Shown one piece after another: positions 1 to 5,634 of a DNA stretch of 13,718 nt. How positions within the stretch are numbered: the first letter of the stretch is position 1; each line of letters begins with the position of its first letter. The stretch comes from Geothermovivens sp964644845. GTDB taxonomy: Bacteria > Zhuqueibacterota > Zhuqueibacteria > Oleimicrobiales > Geothermoviventaceae. The position numbers and the translations under genes are program-made. The notes beneath the pieces were generated by a model. The model ran no database searches. It saw nothing but the letters and a program-made list of their open reading frames with translations, and had not been told where the DNA came from. Location: NCBI GenBank assembly GCA_964644845.1, contig CAZXXS010000003.1:1-13718 (forward strand). Direction: 5' to 3'.

Positions 1-224
1 CCCCAAAAGCCTCGCGGTTTGCGCCGGGAAGCCAGTTTCCCGCACCACAGAGACTCGGCACGAACGGTACGCCCCCGCTCCACAGCGGGTAGTGGTTTGC
101 TGAGGTGCTCGTTGTGCAACACGCCGAGCAGCGAACCGTCCCCACAAGAAGCAGGCTGAGCACCCAGGTTAAGCGTGGTCAAACAACTCAACCACAGGAA
201 AATCGGAGCAAAGCGCCACACCAC
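1..224 (-). CDS. Exported protein of unknown function, N-terminal part only
   Basis: An open frame runs off the left edge of the window, so only the first 74 residues are visible. It begins at a GTG at 224 (a second GTG follows at 221), 8 bases after a GAGGAG ribosome binding site at 233-238. The N-terminus reads as a signal peptide: one arginine at position 4, a hydrophobic stretch of about 15 residues, then a probable signal peptidase I site near residues 21-23 (LNLGAQ). The mature part seen has the cysteines of ASCGDG and LWCGK and no recognisable domain. The start lies 29 bp after the stop of the isochorismatase-family gene, so it is probably the next gene of the same transcript. Given the T9SS cargo protein in this window it could also be a secreted protein with a C-terminal sorting tail, but that end is not visible. 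Confidence 0.6.
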   Translation of the reverse strand, partial: MVWRFAPIFLWLSCLTTLNLGAQPASCGDGSLLGVLHNEHLSKPLPAVERGRTVRAESLWCGKLASRRKPRGFW

Positions 225-232
225 GCGGGCCG

Positions 233-238
233 CTCCTC
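233..238 (-). promoter_or_regulatory. Ribosome binding site GAGGAG that fixes the start of the partial exported protein
   Basis: The minus strand reads GAGGAG, 8 bases before a GTG at 224. It is the main support for calling a gene at the left edge. It lies in the 29-base gap after the stop codon at 254-256. Confidence 0.55.
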
Positions 239-253
239 TTAATGGGTGAGCAC

Positions 254-817
254 TCACTTCACAAGCGTAGCGATCTGTTTGAATTCGGTAGTGCCCGCCC
301 GCACGAGGAGTTCGAAGAGCGCACTCTCGGTCACGGTAATCACCGCACCGGCTTTCCGCAACCTTTCCAGTGCCATTTGCCAGTCGAGCTCTTTTCTCGA
401 CGACACCGCATCCGCCGGAACGTGCACCTGGTAACCACGCTGGATCAAATCTAATCCCGTCTGCAGGATGCAAACGTGGGTCTCGATGCCCGTCAGCACA
501 ATTTGCGTAGCACCGCTTTCCTGAATGGCTCCGCACAACTCCGGCACGAGGCAGCAGCTAAACGTCAGTTTTTCGTACGGGTTCCAAACCTCGAAGAGTT
601 CCCGGAGCTCGCTCACCGTTGGCCCGAGTCCCCGGGGGTACTGTTCGGTAACCAAAATGGGCAACTCGAGAACCTGGAAACCTTGAATCAGGCGACGCAA
701 GTTCGCCGTCACCCGCTCACGGTGGGTCATCACGGCGTGCAATTTCTCCTGCACGTCCACGACAAGAAGCATTGCCTGGTCACGTCGCAAAATCGACGGG
801 TGTCGAACCACCTCCAT
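254..817 (-). CDS. Isochorismatase-family (cysteine) hydrolase, ISOC2-like
   Basis: A 187-residue cytosolic alpha/beta hydrolase of the isochorismatase/nicotinamidase superfamily. The catalytic triad is visible: Asp21 in LLVVDVQEKL, Lys83 in PYEKLTFSC and Cys116 in GIETHVCILQTGLDL. The stretch TEQYPRGLGPTV matches the sub-family of the animal ISOC1/ISOC2 proteins rather than true isochorismatases or nicotinamidases. The natural substrate of that sub-family is not established, so none is assigned. I chose the ATG at 817, which has a GAGAGGG ribosome binding site a few bases upstream; an in-frame TTG at 823 is less likely. A 252 bp gap separates it from the amidohydrolase upstream, so it may have its own promoter, and the exported protein follows 29 bp downstream. 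Length is normal for the family. Confidence 0.9.
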   Translation of the reverse strand: MEVVRHPSILRRDQAMLLVVDVQEKLHAVMTHRERVTANLRRLIQGFQVLELPILVTEQYPRGLGPTVSELRELFEVWNPYEKLTFSCCLVPELCGAIQESGATQIVLTGIETHVCILQTGLDLIQRGYQVHVPADAVSSRKELDWQMALERLRKAGAVITVTESALFELLVRAGTTEFKQIATLVK

Positions 818-1069
818 TCTCAACCCTCTCCGTTTCTGAAATCGCCAGACACTCCAAACCCGGGGTCCAGATTCCCCTTTCCGACCTGCTACAGCAAGCC
901 CCGCGGAAGCGCAGCTCGGCTTTTCCAGTCAAGGATTACCCACGGCTCCGCCCTTAGATCCACGCCGAAACGACTCGTCCCCTCGGTTGCACACTAAGAT
1001 TAAGGATCCCACTTGCGGCGCCCACACGGATTCAAACCGCGCATCGTCCGGAAAAAACCGCACCGTGAC

Positions 1070-1894
1070 TCATTCGAAACCAAACAACCTTGCCGCGTTC
1101 TTTCCGAGAATCTTTTCCTTGTCCCCGTCAGGAACCCTTGCCGACAAAACCTGGCCGAATTTCCAGCGCCCATCGATGAAGGGAATGTCCGTGCCGTAAA
1201 CGACACGCTCCGAACCAAGTTTGCGGACCATCAACTCCACGATTCCGAACGCCGTCTGAGAGCTGGCCAGCTCCAGGAAAAGGTTTGGGCACTGTCTGGC
1301 CGCTTCGATCGCTTCGCGCATCCCAGCCGGGTCGCCGCCCGAATGTCCGAGCAGAATCTTCACGTGTGGGTACTGCTTAGCAATTTTCACAAACAGCCCG
1401 GGATGATCTTCCACACTTCCGCGCCACGTGTGCGAGAGCACCGGGAGTTCTCGCTCGTTGGCCCAGGACCACATGGGTTCGTAGACTCCGGCGTCCGCTG
1501 CGTAGCCGTGCGAACTCGGCGCAATCTTGATGCCCACAAAACCCGGTGTACGGAACCACTTCTCAAGCTGCGCCAGGCTGTACTCGACCCCAAAGCTTGG
1601 GTTGTACACCACGTAGCCGCTGAAACGGTCAGGGTAGCGACTGAGGACGCCCGCCAGGTAAGCGTGGCCTTCTTCTGGTGAAGGACCCCACGCGAGAAAA
1701 GGGGCGCACACAACCCGGTTCACGCCGAGGCGGTCCATTTGCAGCAACATGCCACGCTCGTCGCTCGGTTGCGGCACGTGAAACTCGGCCAATCGCCCCA
1801 GGTGTGTGTGCGCGTCGACGATCAAAATGTCGTCCAAGGGTTCACCGTGCAGGGCCCGTTCCCACAGCTTCGACTTCACGGTCGGGGACGCCAA
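1070..1894 (-). CDS. Amidohydrolase-fold metal-dependent hydrolase, intact active site
   Basis: A 274-residue protein of the Amidohydrolase_2 family (TIM-barrel hydrolases and decarboxylases such as the ACMSD/dihydroxybenzoate decarboxylase group). The full metal site is present: His29-x-His31 in IVDAHTHLG, His155 in PVLSHTW, His184 in LLGHSGGDP and Asp236 in VYGTDIPF. Lys123 in VGIKIAPSSHG sits at the end of another barrel strand. The substrate cannot be read from sequence. The chosen start is a TTG at 1894 with GGAG 8 bases upstream (1903-1906), overlapping the previous gene by 19 bp. A GTG at 1879, which shares GTGA with that gene's stop, is a plausible alternative giving 269 residues. The overlap implies translational coupling with the catalytically dead homologue encoded just upstream, which suggests the two products act together. 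Confidence 0.9.
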   Translation of the reverse strand: MASPTVKSKLWERALHGEPLDDILIVDAHTHLGRLAEFHVPQPSDERGMLLQMDRLGVNRVVCAPFLAWGPSPEEGHAYLAGVLSRYPDRFSGYVVYNPSFGVEYSLAQLEKWFRTPGFVGIKIAPSSHGYAADAGVYEPMWSWANERELPVLSHTWRGSVEDHPGLFVKIAKQYPHVKILLGHSGGDPAGMREAIEAARQCPNLFLELASSQTAFGIVELMVRKLGSERVVYGTDIPFIDGRWKFGQVLSARVPDGDKEKILGKNAARLFGFE

Positions 1895-2631
1895 AGCAAA
1901 GTCTCCAGATTTTCGTGTGCGATTTTCTGCAAGTCCTGCCAGGGCAAATCGGCGTAGCGTACGGCGGCGACTGTGGCACCCGGCTCAAACTGCGGCATTC
2001 CTGTGCCGAACACAAGTCGCGTGGCACCGAACCGCGACGCGAGCGCCTCGAGCCCACGGAACGGCTGGTAAAACGAGATCTCGATCGACAGGTTTGAGTG
2101 TGCCTCCAGCAGGGGGTACAGCCAGCGGTCTACGCGGTACCAGGGCCGGAGCAAGACAATTCTCAGCTCCGGGTGCCGCAGCAGCACTTGGTGCAAATCT
2201 TCGTACGAAATCTCAGCGGCATCCACAAAAACAGGAACGTTCGCCTCCTCCAGCGTTTCCAGCAGTTCGTCACCCCAGGGGGGTAGCAGGCTGTAGCGAT
2301 GCCTCTTCGGGAAGAGGCGAACAGCACGGGCTCCCCCCTCGTACAGCAGGCGAAGCAACGCCTCGCCGCGAGGGAACTCGCCGGTGTGGCCGGGCAAAGC
2401 GACGAAACACGGGACGAAACGCGGATTCTCGCTGGCCAGAGTGCGGCAGCGCGCGTTGCCATCCGGCACGTCGATTTCCACGGCGTGTGAGTGCGTAACG
2501 AGCGCGCGTTCAATCCCGCACAGGTCCATTGCCTCCAGCAGCTCCGCAACGGACAGCTGGGTTTCAGGCGGGCCGAGCTGCCGTCCACCCACCACACAGT
2601 TGGCGTCGAAAAAGGTCAGTGTTTCCGCCAA
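1876..2631 (-). CDS. Amidohydrolase-fold protein lacking all metal ligands (probable pseudoenzyme)
   Basis: A 251-residue homologue of the gene just downstream, following the same fold order: FFDANCVVG, then PVFVDAAE, LRIVLLRPWYR, and RLVFGTGMPQ. Laid against the neighbour, each metal-binding position is changed: the two histidines of HxH are Asn11 and Val13, the strand-5 His is Asp137, the strand-6 His is Arg162 and the aspartate is Gly211. The frame is intact and the core hydrophobic strands are kept, so it looks maintained rather than decaying. A regulatory or structural partner of the active hydrolase is my inference. It starts at a TTG at 2631 after an AGGTGA ribosome binding site, 8 bp after the Nif3 gene's stop codon, and its end overlaps the next gene by 19 bp. 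Annotation pipelines would probably label it simply 'amidohydrolase'. Confidence 0.85.
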   Translation of the reverse strand: MAETLTFFDANCVVGGRQLGPPETQLSVAELLEAMDLCGIERALVTHSHAVEIDVPDGNARCRTLASENPRFVPCFVALPGHTGEFPRGEALLRLLYEGGARAVRLFPKRHRYSLLPPWGDELLETLEEANVPVFVDAAEISYEDLHQVLLRHPELRIVLLRPWYRVDRWLYPLLEAHSNLSIEISFYQPFRGLEALASRFGATRLVFGTGMPQFEPGATVAAVRYADLPWQDLQKIAHENLETLLWRPRP

Positions 2632-2639
2632 AGGTCACC

Positions 2640-3377
2640 TCAAACTGGGTTGGGCACGTCCACAAAAGTCACGCGAAGGCCAAACTCCGCTGCCAGTTTT
2701 TCGCCGAGCGCCCGAATCCCGAGACGCTCGGTAGCGTAGTGTCCGGCAGCGAGGAAGTGGATTCCAACCTCCCGGGCCAGGTTCATCACGTACTCAGCCG
2801 GCTCCCCCGTGATGTAGGCGTCAGCACCACGCTCGATCGCTTCCGTCACGTACCTCGCCCCCGACCCGGACAAGATGGCCACCCGCGTGATTTTCTCTGG
2901 ACCGTAAGCAAACACAAGCGGGCGCCGCCCGTACAGTTCGGCCACCTGCTCCACAAGCCCGGACGCCAAAATCGGTTCTCGTTCCCCGATGGCACCAAAC
3001 TCGGCGAAGGGTTCCCAGCTCGCCAGACCGAGCGCTCGTGCGGCGAGAGCGTTGTTGCCGATTTCGGGGTGTTTGTCCAGCGGCAGGTGGTAAGCGAGAA
3101 GGTTGACGTCGTTTTCCAGCAGGATCTTCAGGCGCTTTCTCGCCGCGCCGCGGATGGTCATGTCCTGACCCTGCCAAAAGAGCCCGTGGTGAACCAGGAC
3201 AGCGTCCGCATTCGATGCCACAGCCTGCTCAAAAAGCTCAACACAGGCCGAAACCCCCGTCACCACCGTCTGGATCTCACGCCGACCTTCAACCTGAAGG
3301 CCGTTCGGCCCGTAGTCTTGAACCTCAGAGACAGCAAGGTAGCCGTTCAACCAAGTCAACAGCTCGTCGCGCTTCAT
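2640..3377 (-). CDS. Nif3-like dinuclear metal centre protein (YbgI family)
   Basis: A 245-residue cytosolic protein of the Nif3/YbgI family, toroidal hexamers with two metals per subunit; often annotated as GTP cyclohydrolase I type 2, although the cellular role is unsettled. Diagnostic stretches are DYGPNGLQVEG near the start, the metal-binding His pair in AVLVHHGLFW, the YHLPLDKHPEIGNN segment supplying the aspartate, ITGEPAEYVM, and the C-terminal GHYATERLG supplying the last His and Glu. All five usual ligands are therefore present. The length matches the short form without the PII-like insert found in longer members. The ATG at 3377 follows a GGAG by 6 bases. A 95 bp gap separates it from the MauE-like gene upstream, and the amidohydrolase pair follows at once. 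Confidence 0.93.
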   Translation of the reverse strand: MKRDELLTWLNGYLAVSEVQDYGPNGLQVEGRREIQTVVTGVSACVELFEQAVASNADAVLVHHGLFWQGQDMTIRGAARKRLKILLENDVNLLAYHLPLDKHPEIGNNALAARALGLASWEPFAEFGAIGEREPILASGLVEQVAELYGRRPLVFAYGPEKITRVAILSGSGARYVTEAIERGADAYITGEPAEYVMNLAREVGIHFLAAGHYATERLGIRALGEKLAAEFGLRVTFVDVPNPV

Positions 3378-3472
3378 GCCTCACTCCGTGGAATCTGAAT
3401 CCTCATTCCCCACCCTTCGTCCGAACCAGCGAGTAACCAAGACGGAGCAAACGTTCACCGAAGCGAACCCCG

Positions 3473-3898
3473 CTACCGCGCGCACGAACTCCGCACGTAA
3501 ATCCAGACTGTGAGAAGCAAAAGAGCGAAGTCTTCGGCCAGGTGCTTCAAGCCAACCAGGCTGTGGCTGCCCGCGAAACAGCCGCACTCGATGTTCAGGC
3601 CACGCGTCACAGCGGCCCCCACAGCCAGCAAGAACACAAGTTCCAGAAACACGCACACCAGCGCCGCCGGACGGACGGCTTTCCCAAGCAAAAGGAGCGC
3701 CCCGGCGACAAGCTCGGCCCACGGCAGCGTGATCGCCGTAAATGCCACAAAAATCTGCGGCAGAAGCCGGTAGTTGTTCACCTGAACTGCGAATCCCTGC
3801 GGGTCCAAGATTTTTCCCACGCCAGCGTAAACGAAGATAAAACCAACAAATAGCCTGGCGCCGGTCCACACCGCACGGACGGTCTGAGACCCGCTCAC
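3473..3898 (-). CDS. MauE/DoxX-family membrane protein
   Basis: A 141-residue integral membrane protein with four predicted membrane segments (about residues 14-30, 48-71, 78-98 and 120-135), the size and layout of the MauE/DoxX family. The family's cysteine motif is present as Cys105 and Cys107 in RGLNIECGCFAG, just after the third segment; GVGKILDPQGF after the first segment is also typical. MauE is needed for methylamine dehydrogenase maturation and is thought to act in thiol-disulfide exchange. No methylamine dehydrogenase genes are here, so a general redox role beside the rhodanese is inferred. The start is a GTG at 3898 sharing GTGA with the stop of the rhodanese gene, with GGAG just upstream. 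The frame stays open back to 4027, but that extension lies within the rhodanese gene and is Arg-rich and unlike the family. Confidence 0.87.
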   Translation of the reverse strand: MSGSQTVRAVWTGARLFVGFIFVYAGVGKILDPQGFAVQVNNYRLLPQIFVAFTAITLPWAELVAGALLLLGKAVRPAALVCVFLELVFLLAVGAAVTRGLNIECGCFAGSHSLVGLKHLAEDFALLLLTVWIYVRSSCAR

Positions 3899-4401
3899 CT
3901 GCCTGCTCCGCCTTTCTCCACAGGTTCTCTCCGTTCCAGCCAGTCCGACATGCCGCCTTCGTAAACCGCGACACGCTGAAACCCCCAGCCCTGCAGCTCG
4001 AAGGCCAACCGTTCTCCCAAATCGCACGGTGGGCCGTCACAGTAGCAAACCAACCAGATGTCCCTGGGAAGCCTCTGCAACACCTGCACTGAGTCCTCTA
4101 AGAAGTCCACCGGCAAGTTCAAGGCGCCTGGGATGTGAGCTGCGGCGTAGACCTTCGGTGGACGCGCGTCCAGAAGCAGGCAAACACCTTTGGCACGCCA
4201 GGCCTGTAGCGTGTCGGCCGAGACCACGCGTGGACCGCCTGCCACGCCTGCAGTTCTTCTCGACACGTCAGGGTTTCGGAGCGACACCCCCCTGGGATGA
4301 AACAGGTTCACCGTAAGCCCCAAAACCACCGCCAGAACCAAAAGGCCCAGCGCACCCAGTGCGTCTCGACGCCAGGTAGAACACCAGGTCATCTGCTCCA
4401 C
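3895..4401 (-). CDS. Membrane-anchored rhodanese-domain protein
   Basis: A protein of about 168 residues with one N-terminal membrane segment (residues 14-31) followed by a single rhodanese domain. Landmarks are LLLDARPP (Asp78), YAAAHIPGALNLP (His89), and the active-site loop CYCDGPPCDLG with the probable persulfide-forming Cys121 and a second cysteine at 126, then YEGGMSDW. With one membrane anchor the domain probably faces the periplasm, moving sulfane sulfur or serving thiol redox; this is inferred. The start is uncertain. The GTG at 4413 overlaps the only strong AAGGAG (4413-4418), so the GTG at 4401, 11 bases after it, is preferred; an ATG at 4392 is also possible. The stop at 3895-3897 overlaps the start of the MauE-like gene, implying coupled expression. 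Confidence 0.88.
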   Translation of the reverse strand: MEQMTWCSTWRRDALGALGLLVLAVVLGLTVNLFHPRGVSLRNPDVSRRTAGVAGGPRVVSADTLQAWRAKGVCLLLDARPPKVYAAAHIPGALNLPVDFLEDSVQVLQRLPRDIWLVCYCDGPPCDLGERLAFELQGWGFQRVAVYEGGMSDWLERREPVEKGGAGR

Positions 4402-4416
4402 AGCTGCAATCACTCC

Positions 4417-5592
4417 TTACGGCAGGTAAACAAGCCGTTGCACGTGGACCCTTCCCGCAACCCGCATCTGGACGAAGTAAGCACCGCCAGCCAGACCTCT
4501 CGGTGCCCAGCGCAGTTTGTGTTCTCCAGGGCTGGCCCAGCCGTTCAGCAGCGTGGCCACTTTCTCGCCGAGCAGATTGAAGACGTCCACACGCACACGT
4601 TCCGGACGCGGAAGAGCAAAACGCACCACAGTCTGCCCGTTGAAAGGATTGGGGTAGCAGGGTAGCAACCTGGCGACCCGCGGCAACACGGAAGTCGGTG
4701 TCTTCGAGGCAACACGCGTTCCCGTTGAAACGGTGTACTCAAACGGATCCGCCGTGTCGGACCCCCAGAAAGATTTCCTCCCCCGGGTGTAACCGTGCGC
4801 GACGGCTTCCTCCGAAAGTTCGCCGCTTGCTTCCAGCGAAGCCGACACCACGATCGTCTTGCCCGGTGCAATGATGGGCTCTCCCTCCGGTGTTTTGAGG
4901 AAGCCCCACATCGGCGCTTTGATCTCAGCTTCGTGACTGTCCGGAGAAACAGCAATTTCGATGATCCCCTGGTACACGGGACCTCGATCGCTCACCTCCA
5001 CGTAACTGGAGTCCTCGAAGGTAACCCACTGGAGGTAGTAGTCGTAGCTGCCAGGCTTCAGACGCACAATCCCATTTGGCAGGTCGTGTTCCCGGCCGTA
5101 CTGCAGTTCCTGCTCGTTCAGGAACTCGTGGTTGATGTAGTGGCCGGTGTTAAAAGCACCGTCGTAGAACTCCACTTCCATGTTCATGTCGTAGCCCCGA
5201 CTGTCTGGCCAGTAGTTACCTTCCGCCAGCCGGTAGCCGGTGACCGTGTCGTGGTCCACGTCGATGGTGAAGATGAAGTAGTAGCGTCCGGCTTTCTGCC
5301 CAGCAGCACTCCGGGAAGTCCGGCCGATTTTGCCCGTCGCACGCATGTAGCCGTAGAGGTTCTCGCCGTCATCGGTGAACTTGACCTCCAGCACGTCCAC
5401 ATCCGAGTAGCGGCGAGCCCGAGGAGCCGGAAGTCCGTCACCAAACCAGTCGGTGTCGTGGACGTCGCCCGCCGAGTCGACAGCTGCAACGGGCACGTCG
5501 GCCCAGTCGTCGAACTGGCCATCGATTGTAATCGAGTGCTGAGCAAGCCCTACGGCGGGCAGAAGCAACAGAGAGAGAAATGCGCGTTTCAT
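4417..5592 (-). CDS. Exported CBM9-like protein with type IX secretion C-terminal sorting domain
   Basis: A 391-residue protein starting at an ATG at 5592, which has GGAGGG 5 bases upstream (5598-5603). The frame is open back to 5625, but the added 11 residues would spoil the signal peptide. Residues 1-17 are a clear signal peptide ending at GLAQ. The next ~280 residues begin with ITIDGQFDDWADVPVA, the hallmark of the CBM9-like/DOMON sandwich fold that binds sugars or haem, and are rich in Asp, Tyr and Trp. From about residue 306 comes the T9SS type A domain: CYPNPFNGQTVVRFAL, VRVDVFNLLGEKVATL, GEHKLRW and GGAYFVQM. It is probably carried across the outer membrane and anchored or released outside. 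It follows the GH20-like gene by 42 bp, which suggests a shared role in glycan capture or breakdown; no catalytic site is seen. Confidence 0.88.
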   Translation of the reverse strand: MKRAFLSLLLLPAVGLAQHSITIDGQFDDWADVPVAAVDSAGDVHDTDWFGDGLPAPRARRYSDVDVLEVKFTDDGENLYGYMRATGKIGRTSRSAAGQKAGRYYFIFTIDVDHDTVTGYRLAEGNYWPDSRGYDMNMEVEFYDGAFNTGHYINHEFLNEQELQYGREHDLPNGIVRLKPGSYDYYLQWVTFEDSSYVEVSDRGPVYQGIIEIAVSPDSHEAEIKAPMWGFLKTPEGEPIIAPGKTIVVSASLEASGELSEEAVAHGYTRGRKSFWGSDTADPFEYTVSTGTRVASKTPTSVLPRVARLLPCYPNPFNGQTVVRFALPRPERVRVDVFNLLGEKVATLLNGWASPGEHKLRWAPRGLAGGAYFVQMRVAGRVHVQRLVYLP

Positions 5593-5597
5593 CAAAG

Positions 5598-5603
5598 CCC
5601 TCC
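5598..5603 (-). promoter_or_regulatory. Ribosome binding site GGAGGG deciding the start of the T9SS cargo protein
   Basis: The minus strand reads GGAGGG 5 bases before the ATG at 5592. It favours this start over the in-frame GTG at 5625 and leaves an intact signal peptide. Confidence 0.6.
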
Positions 5604-5634
5604 ACTTGCGTGATGGTTGAACCATCAGTCAAAG

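Noticed and set aside
1013..1050. A tRNA T-arm-like stretch on the minus strand (CGCGG TTTGAAT CCGTG).
   Set aside because: No matching 5' acceptor strand, D-arm or anticodon stem upstream; the required 5' half would fall inside the end of the amidohydrolase gene.
3898..4027. Longer start for the MauE-like gene.
   Set aside because: The extra 43 residues are Arg/Gly-rich, overlap the rhodanese coding region and are absent from the family; the GTGA overlap start with GGAG fits better.
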